The notes under the pieces: generated by a model
Told to the model about the DNA's origin: nothing
Database searches by the model: none
What the model saw: the letters and a program-made list of their open reading frames with translations, nothing else
NCBI GenBank assembly: GCA_013695255.1
Contig: JACDAV010000373.1
Location: 1 to 8,281 of the forward strand
Length of the DNA stretch: 8,281 nucleotides
From: Chloroflexota bacterium
GTDB lineage: Bacteria > Chloroflexota > Limnocylindria > Limnocylindrales > CSP1-4
Direction of reading: 5' to 3'
Shown: piece by piece, positions 1 through 6,380 of the stretch
Position numbering within the stretch: position 1 is the first letter of the stretch
Layout of the letters: each line of letters starts with the position of its first letter
Translations under genes and position numbers: made by a program

Positions 1-1119
1 GCCTTGCTCGTCGCCGCCCTGCTGCCGGCCGCCGGGAGCGCGGCCGAGGGACTCGACGTGTCGACGCCGTACCCGGCCGTGGCGGTGGCCCCGGGCAGCG
101 AGGCCACGTTCGACATCAGCGTCCGGACGGCCGCGCCCGGTCGCGTGAACCTCGAGCTGCTGGACGTACCCGCGGGCTGGACGGCCACGCTCCGAGGCGG
201 CGGGTTCGTCGTCGACGGGGTCCAGACGGCCGGCGAGGAGCCGGCGACAGTCACCCTCGAGCTGCAGGTTCCGCCGGACGCCTCCGGGAGCGTCCAGATC
301 ATCCTCCGCGCCACCACGGCCGGTCGGCTCACGACGGACCTGCCGCTGAGCTTGCGCGTCGAGGCGGATGCGGCCGGCGACGTCACCATGACAACGGACT
401 TTCCGTCGCTTCGCGGGCCAACGGGCGCCACCTACCGGTTCACGCTCGACCTGGCCAACGACACGTCGGAGGACCTGACGTTCGCGGTCGAGGCGCAGGC
501 GCCCGAGGGCTGGCAGGCGACCGCGAAGGTGACGGGCCAGGAGCAGGCCGCCAGCGCGATCGTCGAGGCTGGCGGCAACGTGGGGCTCGAGGTCGAGGTC
601 ACGCCGCCGGAAGACGCCCAGGCGGGCGCATTCCCCCTGACCGTCACGGCCACCAGCGGCGGACGCACGGTCGGCGCCGACCTCGCGATCGAGATCACCG
701 GCAGCTACTCGATGACGCTCACCACCCCGGACGACCGGCTGAACTTCAGCGGCACCGCCGGCGGCGAGATCCGCCAGACGCTGATCATCGAGAACACCGG
801 CACGGCGCCGCTCGAGGGCCTCGCGCTCTCGCAGTCCGCCGCGCCCACCGGCTGGACCGTGCGCTTCGATCCCGCCCAGGTCCCGCCGATCGCCCCGGGC
901 ACGAGAGGCGAGGTGACGGCCATCATCCAGCCGTCCGGCGACGCGATCGCCGGCGACTACCAGGTCTCGATCGAGGCCTCGAACGAGAACACCTCGGCGA
1001 CCCAGCAGTTCCGGGTGACGGTCGAGACGTCGCTGCTGTGGGGCCTGATGGGCATCGGGCTCATCGTGGCCGTGCTGGCGGGCCTGTGGTTCGTATTCCG
1101 GCGTTACGGGCGGCGGTGA
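1..1119 (+). CDS. NEW3-repeat (Ig-like) surface protein with C-terminal membrane anchor, 5' end cut
   Basis: The reading frame is open from base 1, and the first residues (LLVAALLPAAGSAAEG) look like the hydrophobic core and Ala-X-Ala cleavage site of a Sec signal peptide. The true start therefore lies upstream of the window, and the TTG at position 4 is not the start. The mature part holds three similar Ig-like repeats of about 105 residues (roughly 16-118, 127-232 and 234-343, counted from the TTG). Each has the NEW3 hallmark of a Gly-Trp turn (PAGWTATL, PEGWQATA, PTGWTVRF) and a late strand ending in a PxD-A-x-G-type loop. A single transmembrane helix (about 345-366) followed by RRYGRR anchors it with the repeats outside. 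NEW3 (alpha-galactosidase NPCBM-associated, COG1470-like) is a family assignment from memory. The gene lies 7 bp before an ABC ATPase and its permease, so I infer an extracytoplasmic accessory or receptor subunit of that exporter. The substrate is unknown. Confidence 0.85.
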   Translation, partial: ALLVAALLPAAGSAAEGLDVSTPYPAVAVAPGSEATFDISVRTAAPGRVNLELLDVPAGWTATLRGGGFVVDGVQTAGEEPATVTLELQVPPDASGSVQIILRATTAGRLTTDLPLSLRVEADAAGDVTMTTDFPSLRGPTGATYRFTLDLANDTSEDLTFAVEAQAPEGWQATAKVTGQEQAASAIVEAGGNVGLEVEVTPPEDAQAGAFPLTVTATSGGRTVGADLAIEITGSYSMTLTTPDDRLNFSGTAGGEIRQTLIIENTGTAPLEGLALSQSAAPTGWTVRFDPAQVPPIAPGTRGEVTAIIQPSGDAIAGDYQVSIEASNENTSATQQFRVTVETSLLWGLMGIGLIVAVLAGLWFVFRRYGRR

Positions 1120-1126
1120 GCCGGCG

Positions 1127-2125
1127 ATGATCGCCGCCGAGGCTCCGATCGTCACCCGCGGGCTGACCAAGCGCTACGAGGCGCTGACCGCCGTCGATCA
1201 GCTCGACCTGGAGGTGCAGGCCGGCGAGATCTTCGGGCTGCTCGGCCAGAACGGCGCCGGCAAGACGACCACGATCCTGATGCTGCTCGGGCTGACCGAG
1301 CCGACCGCCGGCACGGCTCGGGTCGTGGGGCTGGACCCCGCCCGGCGGCCGCTGGAGGTCAAGCGGCGGGTGGGATATCTGCCGGACGCGGTCGGCTTCT
1401 ACGGCAACATGACCGGTCGCCAGAACCTGCGCTATACGGCCCGGCTCAACGGCCTCGAGCGGCGAGACGCCGACGCCCGCATCGCCGAGGCGCTGGACCA
1501 GGTCGGCCTGGCCGACCGCGCGGACTCGACCGCGGAGACGTACTCGCGCGGGATGCTCCAGCGGCTCGGCATCGCGGACGCGCTGATCAAGCAGCCGTCC
1601 GTGCTGATCCTCGACGAGCCCACGACGGCCATCGACCCGCTCGGTGTCGTCGAGATCCTCGATCTGCTTCGCGGTCTCGTCCGCGACCGCGGCATGGCGA
1701 TCCTCCTCTCGAGTCACCTGCTCAGCCAGGTCCAGTCGGTCTGCGACCGGGTCGGCATCTTCGCCGCCGGCAGGCTGATCGGGCAGGGCACCGTCGAGGA
1801 CCTCGCGACACGGTTCGGCGAGGACACGGCGCACGTGGAGGTCGGGCTGGAGCTCGACGGCCCCGCCGAGACCGAACGCGCCGCCGCGGTCTTCGCGTCA
1901 CTCGACGGCGTTGTTGGGGTCGGTCGTCCGGAGGGGCCGGCCGCCGGCTGGCGCCTGGACGTGCGCCCGGCTTCCGCCGAGCGGCAGGTCCGCCAGGCGG
2001 TGCTCGCGGCCTGTGTCGCGAACGGGCTCACCCTGTCGACGCTCCGCGCCTCCGCGCCGTCGCTGGACGAGATCTATCGCCGGGCCGTGCACCAGGCGCG
2101 GCCGGCTGCCGTATCGGCGGCATGA
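1127..2125 (+). CDS. ABC-2 type exporter ATP-binding subunit
   Basis: This is a 332-residue ATPase of the CcmA/NosF-like ABC-2 class (COG1131). It should hydrolyse ATP on the cytoplasmic face to drive the permease encoded next. All catalytic motifs are visible: Walker A GQNGAGKTT (40-48), signature YSRGM (139-143, in place of LSGGQ), Walker B VLILDEP (159-165, catalytic Glu164) and H-loop His197 in SSH. The Q-loop position reads YLPD (Asp87) rather than Gln; non-Gln residues here are common in this subclass. Residues after about 235 form the variable C-terminal extension (DUF4162-like), ending in the usual SLDEIYRRAV helix. The ATG start is supported by GGTGAG at 1115-1120, which overlaps the stop codon of the NEW3 gene, so translation is probably coupled. 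The stop overlaps the permease start in ATGA. Family is certain; what is transported is not. Confidence 0.95.
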   Translation: MIAAEAPIVTRGLTKRYEALTAVDQLDLEVQAGEIFGLLGQNGAGKTTTILMLLGLTEPTAGTARVVGLDPARRPLEVKRRVGYLPDAVGFYGNMTGRQNLRYTARLNGLERRDADARIAEALDQVGLADRADSTAETYSRGMLQRLGIADALIKQPSVLILDEPTTAIDPLGVVEILDLLRGLVRDRGMAILLSSHLLSQVQSVCDRVGIFAAGRLIGQGTVEDLATRFGEDTAHVEVGLELDGPAETERAAAVFASLDGVVGVGRPEGPAAGWRLDVRPASAERQVRQAVLAACVANGLTLSTLRASAPSLDEIYRRAVHQARPAAVSAA

Positions 2126-3174
2126 GCGCCGCTGCGAGCCCACGGCCGGAGCGAGCGCCGGCCCACGAGCGCTCCCAGCTCGCCCGACCGGCCCAGGAGG
2201 CCTCGGCGCTCGGCCGCCCGGGCTGGACGGTGATCGCCGGCAAGGAGTTCGCCGATCACCTGCTCAGCGCCCGGTTCATCGTCCTGCTCGTCGTCCTGGC
2301 CCTGGCCGCGGTCGTGCCGTTGTACTTCGCGTCGGCCCGGATCCGCGAGCTGGCGGAGCAGGCAAGCGGGGCGCAGGCCGTCTTCCTCGCGCTCTTCACC
2401 CTGGGCTCGCAGCAGGTGCCGCTCCTGCGGGTCGACGCGTTCGTCGGAATCGTCGCGCCCCTGCTCGGCATCGCCTTCGCGTTCGACGCGGTCAACGGCG
2501 AGCGCTCCGAGGGAACGCTGCCGCGGCTCCTCAGCCAGCCGATCCACCGCGACGACGTCATCAACGGCAAGTTCGCGGCCGGGCTCGCGATCATCAGCCT
2601 GGTGCTCACGGCGATCGTCGCGATCATCGCCGGCTTCGGGCTGCTGCGGCTCGGGATCGTGCCAGCCGGCGGCGAGGTGCTCCGGATCGTGGCCTGGCTG
2701 GGCCTGACGATCGTCTACGTGGCGCTGTGGCTGGCGTTCGGACTGCTCCTCTCCGTGCTCCTCCGGCGCGCCGCGACGTCGGCGCTGATCGGCTTCGGGA
2801 TCTGGATCCTGATCACGATCTTCGGCGGCCTGATCGTGGGGCTCGTCGCCGGTCTCCTCGCCCCGATCCCCTCGGGCGGAGGCGCCACGGACATCCTCGC
2901 CAGCGCCCAGCTCCAGCAGCTCATCACCCGCCTCCTCCCGAGCACGCTGTACCAGGAGGCGTCGCTGGTCCTGCTCGACCCGTCCATCACCCAGGTCTCG
3001 ACGCCGTCCACCATCGGGCAGGCGATCGCGGCGCAGGAGCAGATCGCGAGCCTCCTGTCCCTCGATCAGAGCCTGCTCCTGGTCTGGCCCCACGTGGTCG
3101 CGCTGGTGGCCCTGACCGTGGCCTGCTTCGCCGCGGCCTATGTCGCGTTCATGCGCCAGGAGGTGCGGGCCTAG
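2122..3174 (+). CDS. ABC-2 type exporter permease subunit
   Basis: This is a 350-residue polytopic membrane protein of the NosY/ABC-2 family (COG1277-like). About six transmembrane helices are visible, near residues 52-70, 106-124, 152-175, 188-214, 221-248 and 319-344. After the second helix comes the typical coupling segment NGERSEGTLPRLLSQP (about 125-140), which in this family contacts the ATPase, followed by IHRDDVINGK. A long external loop of about 70 residues separates helices 5 and 6. The first 35 or so residues are Pro/Ala/Arg-rich and probably a cytoplasmic tail. The ATG lies inside the stop of the ATPase gene (ATGA overlap) with no good Shine-Dalgarno of its own, which points to translational coupling. 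Together with the ATPase and the NEW3 protein it should form one exporter. The substrate cannot be read from the sequence. Confidence 0.93.
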   Translation: MSAAASPRPERAPAHERSQLARPAQEASALGRPGWTVIAGKEFADHLLSARFIVLLVVLALAAVVPLYFASARIRELAEQASGAQAVFLALFTLGSQQVPLLRVDAFVGIVAPLLGIAFAFDAVNGERSEGTLPRLLSQPIHRDDVINGKFAAGLAIISLVLTAIVAIIAGFGLLRLGIVPAGGEVLRIVAWLGLTIVYVALWLAFGLLLSVLLRRAATSALIGFGIWILITIFGGLIVGLVAGLLAPIPSGGGATDILASAQLQQLITRLLPSTLYQEASLVLLDPSITQVSTPSTIGQAIAAQEQIASLLSLDQSLLLVWPHVVALVALTVACFAAAYVAFMRQEVRA

Positions 3175-3255
3175 CGACGCGCCCGGGGGCCGTGCCTCGT
3201 GGCTGCTGTCGCCCTGCCTCGTCGCGGCGGGGCGTCGTGCATCGTCGCGGCGGTC

Positions 3256-3261
3256 AGGGGA
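3256..3261 (+). promoter_or_regulatory. Shine-Dalgarno that fixes the start of the ParB-like gene
   Basis: AGGGGA lies 10 bases before the ATG at 3272 and is a strong anti-Shine-Dalgarno match. The frame is open further back to 3140, inside the permease gene, but those codons are low-quality Arg/Ser/Gly sequence, so 3272 is the better start. The 97-bp gap in front of it contains no TA dinucleotide and no recognisable -10 box. It has a 12-bp direct repeat (3219-3230 and 3242-3253) and a short GC palindrome at 3181-3190, neither of which I can interpret. Confidence 0.65.
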
Positions 3262-3271
3262 AGATGGCGGC

Positions 3272-4057
3272 ATGCCGTCACTCATCTCCGCCATCGCCAG
3301 GGTTCTCGTCCGCACGGCCGGCGGGATCGCTCGGCTGGTCGCCCATCCGCCGGTGGGCCGCGCGCTCGGCGCTGCCCGCCGGCTCGTCCGCGAGGGCCTT
3401 CGACGCTGGGACGAGCGGCCCGGCGCCCGGGTTCGGCGGGTCAGCCGGAAGGCATCGACCCCCTTGCCAAACCTGTACACGCTCCATCCGGACGCCCGCA
3501 AGGCGACGCCGCGCGAGATCGGGCTCCGTTCCATCGACGTGGACACGATCGCGGGCACCGCCGTCGGTGGCCTGACCCAGCGCGGCTCCGACTTCCTGCC
3601 GCTGCCCGCGTTCCGCTCGCAGAACTGGGCCGGACGCTGGCAGCGCATCCGCGGCGCGGTCGAGCGGCTGGCCATCTTCCCGCCGATCGATCTGGTCCGG
3701 TACGCGGATCGCTACTGGGTCACGGACGGCCACAATCGGGTTGCGGCGGCGCTCTACGTGGGCCAGGTCGAGATCGACGCCAACGTCACGGAGCTGGTCC
3801 CGCCGGGGGAGAACCCGAGCGAACGACCGGGCGACCTCGCGGCCACGCTGGCCGGCAGCCGGTCGCTCCGAGCCGCCGGACAGGGGGGCCGGCTCGAGAC
3901 GGTCGCGGACGACGTGGTCCTCGGCGTTCCCCAGCTGTCCGACAGCGGGCGGGCCTCGATCTTCGGACCGCCGCCCGCCGTGCCGGACCGACAGCCGCCC
4001 GCGCCATCCGAGCAGGCGCCACCCGACGCCCCGCCGGCGACGCCCGGCCCGTCGTGA
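3272..4057 (+). CDS. ParB-like (ParB/Srx fold) domain protein
   Basis: This is a 261-residue protein. The central region, about 66-178, resembles the ParB/sulfiredoxin-like fold: a segment beginning LPNLYTLHPDARKA, then PPIDLVRYADRYWVTDGHNRVAAA written here as two parts, PPIDLVRYADRYWV (137-150) and TDGHNRVAAA (151-160). The D-G-H-N-R-x-A-A box corresponds to the GxHR-type phosphate-binding motif of ParB-like proteins. There is no helix-turn-helix domain of a true chromosome-partitioning ParB, so symbol parB is not warranted. The N-terminal 45 residues are basic and amphipathic or hydrophobic (LISAIARVLVRTAGGIARLVA split across 4-24) and could bind a membrane. Residues from about 233 onward are a Pro/Ala-rich, probably disordered tail. 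The stop overlaps the GTG start of the phosphoesterase gene (GTGA), implying a common mRNA and possibly a common role. The fold assignment is moderately sure; the function is unknown. Confidence 0.75.
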   Translation: MPSLISAIARVLVRTAGGIARLVAHPPVGRALGAARRLVREGLRRWDERPGARVRRVSRKASTPLPNLYTLHPDARKATPREIGLRSIDVDTIAGTAVGGLTQRGSDFLPLPAFRSQNWAGRWQRIRGAVERLAIFPPIDLVRYADRYWVTDGHNRVAAALYVGQVEIDANVTELVPPGENPSERPGDLAATLAGSRSLRAAGQGGRLETVADDVVLGVPQLSDSGRASIFGPPPAVPDRQPPAPSEQAPPDAPPATPGPS

Positions 4058-4737
4058 CCCGGCGCCTCCGGCTCGTGTGGCCGGATCCGCGCCCCTTCCG
4101 CGACCGCGACCGCCGCCCGATCCGGCTCCTCGCCGCTTCCGACGAGCCCGACCCGACCCTCGAGGTGGCCGCCAATCGCGACGCGCTGGGGCCGATCGAT
4201 GCGATCGTCGGCTGTGGCGACCTCGAGCCGTACTGGCTGTCGTTCCTCGGCGATGCGTTCTGCGTCCCGATCGGTCACGTGGCCGGCAACCACGACCGGG
4301 GGGCGGCCTGGGAGGCCAGGTCCGTCGAGCAGATCCCGCGCGCCCTTCCCGGCGGCAGCATCACCCGCCTGGCGGGGCTCCCGATGGCGGCGCTGCCGTG
4401 GCCCGGGGCCGGCGAGCACGGCAACATCCGCAACGAGAGCCTGGCCTGGCGCCATTCCCTGACTCTGGCCAGGCGGCGCCTCGGGGTGCGCTCCGAACCG
4501 CTCCTCGTCATCAGCCACGTCCCGCCGGCCGGGGCGGGCGACGCTCCGGACGCCTACCACGAGGGGTTTCGGGCGTATCGCTGGCTCCTCGACCGTCTAC
4601 AGCCCCCGCTCTGGCTGCACGGTCACGTGACGACCGCATCCGTCCCGGACCTGCGCGTCGACGTCGGTCGCACCACGCTCGTCAACGTGACGGGCTCCGT
4701 GCTGATCGAGCTGGAGCCACCGGCCGGAACGGCCTGA
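4054..4737 (+). CDS. divergent calcineurin-like metallophosphoesterase
   Basis: This 227-residue protein has most calcineurin-like phosphoesterase motifs in order: SDEP (29-32, where the family has D-x-H), GCGD (53-56), GNHD (78-81), SHVPP (154-158) and HGHVT (189-193, where the family has GHxH). Asp30, Asp56, Asn79, His80, His155 and His191 are therefore present. The second residue pair is altered: the His of D-x-H is Pro32 and the last His of GHxH is Thr193. The family hydrolyses phosphomono- or diesters using two metals, and the substrate here is not predictable. The start is taken as GTG at 4054 because it overlaps the previous stop in GTGA and directly precedes the first conserved strand. 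The frame stays open upstream through the ParB-like gene but only as a shadow. It has no signal peptide or membrane helix, so it is likely cytoplasmic. It is the last gene of the rightward block. Confidence 0.85.
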   Translation: MTRRLRLVWPDPRPFRDRDRRPIRLLAASDEPDPTLEVAANRDALGPIDAIVGCGDLEPYWLSFLGDAFCVPIGHVAGNHDRGAAWEARSVEQIPRALPGGSITRLAGLPMAALPWPGAGEHGNIRNESLAWRHSLTLARRRLGVRSEPLLVISHVPPAGAGDAPDAYHEGFRAYRWLLDRLQPPLWLHGHVTTASVPDLRVDVGRTTLVNVTGSVLIELEPPAGTA

Positions 4738-4747
4738 GAATCACCTT

Positions 4748-4761
4748 CGGCCCGCGGGCCG
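4748..4761. terminator. GC palindrome between convergent genes
   Basis: A perfect 14-bp palindrome (CGGCCCGCGGGCCG) sits in the 30-bp gap between the stop of the phosphoesterase gene and the stop of the SCO1664-family gene coming from the other side. Its place suits a shared bidirectional terminator. There is no T-tract on either side and almost no room for a loop, so intrinsic termination is only a possibility. Confidence 0.35.
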
Positions 4762-4767
4762 GGAGCG

Positions 4768-5505
4768 TCAGAACGGCGGCCATGGAACGGCCGGCCAGGT
4801 GGCCGATGGGAGCGGAAACCGGCGCCGCTCGAGGAGGCGATCGGTCCGCCGGATCGTGGCCGCGACCTCCAACGGCGAGAGATGCTCCAGCAGCGCCAGG
4901 CCCAGCGCGCCGTCGAGCGCCGCGCGCAGGCCCCCGACGACGCCAAGCTCGTCGGGCTCGATCGGCTGCCCGCGCCAGCCCCAGAGCACGGTCCGGAGCT
5001 TGGGCACCGGCGAAAAGCAGACCCCGTGATCCACGCCGAACACATGGCCGCCAGGGACCGGCAGCAGGTGGCCGCCCTTGCGATCGGTGTTGTTGACGAC
5101 GGCGTCGAACAGCGCGATCCGCCGCAGCCGGCGATCGTCGTCCACGACCATCGCCACGACGTCCGCCGCCTCGTCGACATCGATCCAGAGTTGCGTCATG
5201 CCAGGCCCGAACGGCCCCTCGCGCAGCACGGTGGGCGGCACGATCTGCCAGCCACTCGCCTCCGAGACGAGGAACGCCGCCACCTCTCGGTGCGCCAGCG
5301 TGCCGTCCGGAAAGTCGTCGAGCGGCCGCTCGCCCCGGATCGGCTTGTAGACGGCGTCGACGACCAGCGGCGGCTCGGGATCGGGGCAGGCCCGGCTCAC
5401 CCGACAGTACATCGCGTGGTTGGTCGACGCGATCAGCCGACCGAGCAGCTCCAGCTCGCCCTCCCGCAGCGCCTCGAGCATCGTGGCCGGGTCGAACGGC
5501 AGCAT
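4768..5505 (-). CDS. SCO1664 family protein (PI3/4-kinase-like fold)
   Basis: This 245-residue protein matches the actinobacterial SCO1664 family (TIGR03843), which has a phosphatidylinositol 3-/4-kinase-like fold and no established substrate. Visible marks are VYKPIRGERPL (52-62, with Lys54 as the probable nucleotide-binding lysine), FPDGTLAHREVAAFLVSEASGW (split near 65-86), PPTVLREGPFGPG (90-102), the catalytic-loop-like NNTDRKGGHLL (138-148), FGVDHGVCF (156-164, Asp159 as probable metal ligand) and PKLRTVLWGWRG (168-179). The ATG at 5505 is chosen because it is 17 bp past the DUF3090 stop and precedes the family's usual start region (REGELELLGRL). An ATG at 5589 would overlap DUF3090 by 67 bp. 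No strong Shine-Dalgarno is seen. It is transcribed with DUF3090, its usual partner in Actinobacteria, next to a TIGR03848 phosphomutase that is absent here. Confidence 0.9.
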   Translation of the reverse strand: MLPFDPATMLEALREGELELLGRLIASTNHAMYCRVSRACPDPEPPLVVDAVYKPIRGERPLDDFPDGTLAHREVAAFLVSEASGWQIVPPTVLREGPFGPGMTQLWIDVDEAADVVAMVVDDDRRLRRIALFDAVVNNTDRKGGHLLPVPGGHVFGVDHGVCFSPVPKLRTVLWGWRGQPIEPDELGVVGGLRAALDGALGLALLEHLSPLEVAATIRRTDRLLERRRFPLPSATWPAVPWPPF

Positions 5506-5522
5506 CGCGGCCGGGCGGGCGC

Positions 5523-6089
5523 TCAGTTGACGTAGTGGCCGTTGCGGCGGGGGCAGATGTGGCCCTGCGGATCGAGCGGCTGGCCGCACAGCGGGCAGGG
5601 CGGTCGGCCCGCACCCACGACCTGCACGGCGCGCTCGACGAAGGCCCGGGCGGCACCGGCCGACAGGCGGACGCGGAACAGGTCCGGCCCTTCCGGGTCG
5701 TCGTCCCGGGGATCCGGCACGTCCGGCTCCTCCTCCGTGTCCTGCTCGTCCTCGAGCTGCTCGCGCGCCTCGACGAGGATCCGCTCGTCGTCGCCGTCCC
5801 AGCCGAGGGTCAGCGTTCCCGCGCGGAACGCCTCGATGACGGGCTCGTCGAGCGGCCCGGCGTCACCGGGCGCGACCTCGCCGGGGGCCGCGATCCCACG
5901 GCCCTCGAGCTCGTCCAGCAGCTGGCCGAGCCGATCGGCCAGGACCGCCACCTGGACCTTCTCCAGAACGACGCTCGTGACGCGTCCGCCGTCGCGGGCC
6001 TGGAGGAAGAAGGTGCGATTGCCGGGCTGGCCGACCGTGCCCGCCACGAATCGCTCGGGCAGGTCGAACACATAGAGACGTCGGGGCAT
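5523..6089 (-). CDS. DUF3090 family protein with C-terminal zinc knuckle
   Basis: This 188-residue protein matches DUF3090 (TIGR03847), a conserved family of unknown function. The N-terminus MPRRLYVFDLPERFVAGTVG and then QPGNRTFFLQAR (21-32) are the family signature, which also confirms the ATG. A conserved beta/alpha domain follows (SVVLEKVQVAVLADRLGQLL, 39-58). Residues 112-134 are a strongly acidic linker. The C-terminus carries C165-x-x-C168, H177-x-C179 and H185 (PPCPLCGQPLDPQGHICP, 163-180), a likely zinc site. In Actinobacteria this gene is found beside SCO1664-family and histidine-phosphatase genes; here only the former follows, 17 bp downstream. A TANNNT box 7-12 bases before the ATG suggests leaderless expression. 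Function is unknown. Confidence 0.92.
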   Translation of the reverse strand: MPRRLYVFDLPERFVAGTVGQPGNRTFFLQARDGGRVTSVVLEKVQVAVLADRLGQLLDELEGRGIAAPGEVAPGDAGPLDEPVIEAFRAGTLTLGWDGDDERILVEAREQLEDEQDTEEEPDVPDPRDDDPEGPDLFRVRLSAGAARAFVERAVQVVGAGRPPCPLCGQPLDPQGHICPRRNGHYVN

Positions 6090-6095
6090 GCCTCG

Positions 6096-6101
6096 ACTCT
6101 A
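6096..6101 (-). promoter_or_regulatory. putative -10 box for leaderless DUF3090 transcript
   Basis: On the minus strand TAGAGT fits TANNNT and occupies -12 to -7 relative to the A of the DUF3090 ATG, so a transcript would begin at or very near the ATG. A purine-rich GAGG is present but only one base from the ATG, too close for a normal Shine-Dalgarno. The best -35 candidate, CTGCGA, read on the minus strand from 6124 to 6119 with a 17-bp spacer, is weak. Leaderless mRNAs with this geometry are common in high-GC Actinobacteria; extension to this organism is inference. Confidence 0.45.
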
Positions 6102-6168
6102 ACCCGCCGGCCGATGGCTCGCAGATTTTGCCCGGGCGCGTCGGGCGTACGACCAGAACCCCACGGGT

Positions 6169-6321
6169 CGCTGACGGTCAGTCAACGGATCGCGGCGGAC
6201 GGGCACCTCGCCGGGCCCGGGCGGCAACATCGCTGACGGGCAATCAGCGGACCGGGCCGAACGGCCGGATTGCGGGCCGCAACGGGCCAGACCGGGCGGG
6301 ATCGTTGACGGACAGTCAGCG
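6169..6321. repeat. three copies of a 19-bp dyad, consensus CGCTGACGGNCAGTCAGCG
   Basis: Copies lie at 6169-6187, 6231-6249 and 6303-6321. Each is two 7-bp inverted arms (CGCTGAC and GTCAGCG) around a 5-bp centre GGNCA. Each copy has exactly one arm mismatch, at a different place (copy 1 right arm GTCAACG, copy 2 right arm ATCAGCG, copy 3 left arm CGTTGAC). Start-to-start distances are 62 and 72 bp, close to six and seven helical turns. All three are upstream of the DUF3090 start, the nearest being 79 bases away. They could be operators for a dimeric regulator, or members of a dispersed intergenic repeat family with small stem-loops. Confidence 0.7.
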
Positions 6322-6380
6322 CCGGGACGCTCAGCCGCGCACCGCGGCGCTCACCGCGCCGCCGGGACGCTCAGCCGCGC
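6321..6380. repeat. 20-bp direct repeat with a degenerate middle unit
   Basis: The 20-bp units at 6321-6340 and 6361-6380 are identical. The 20 bases between them (6341-6360) align as a degenerate third unit sharing CGCTCA and a CCGCGC tail shifted by one base. The array starts at the last base of the third dyad and ends 13 bp from the stop of the molybdopterin oxidoreductase gene. Confidence 0.75.
6344..6362 (-). terminator. hairpin downstream of the molybdopterin oxidoreductase gene
   Basis: Perfect 7-bp arms GCGGCGC and GCGCCGC enclose a 5-base loop, starting 31 bases after the gene's stop codon on the minus strand. The stem is all G and C and would be stable. No U-tract follows, so it is either a U-less terminator, an mRNA 3'-end protector, or a by-product of the tandem repeat in which it lies. 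Confidence 0.4.

Noticed and set aside
3140..3271. Longer N-terminus for the ParB-like gene (start at 3140)
   Set aside because: It would run inside the permease gene, and a strong Shine-Dalgarno supports the ATG at 3272.
1911..3575. 554-codon open frame on the + strand
   Set aside because: It overlaps the end of the ATPase gene, the whole permease gene and part of the ParB-like gene in another frame. It is Arg/Pro/Ala-rich with no family motif, a typical GC-rich shadow.
2074..3675. 533-codon open frame on the - strand
   Set aside because: Antisense to the permease and its neighbours; its product is charged Arg/Asp/Glu/Gln low-complexity sequence, the usual mirror of GC-rich membrane-protein codons.
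5506..5589. Longer N-terminus for the SCO1664-family gene (start at 5589)
   Set aside because: It would overlap DUF3090 by 67 bp and adds Pro/Arg-rich residues before the family's usual N-terminus.
6169..6321. CRISPR array
   Set aside because: Only three imperfect 19-bp copies, intervening lengths of 43 and 53 bp, and no cas gene in the window.
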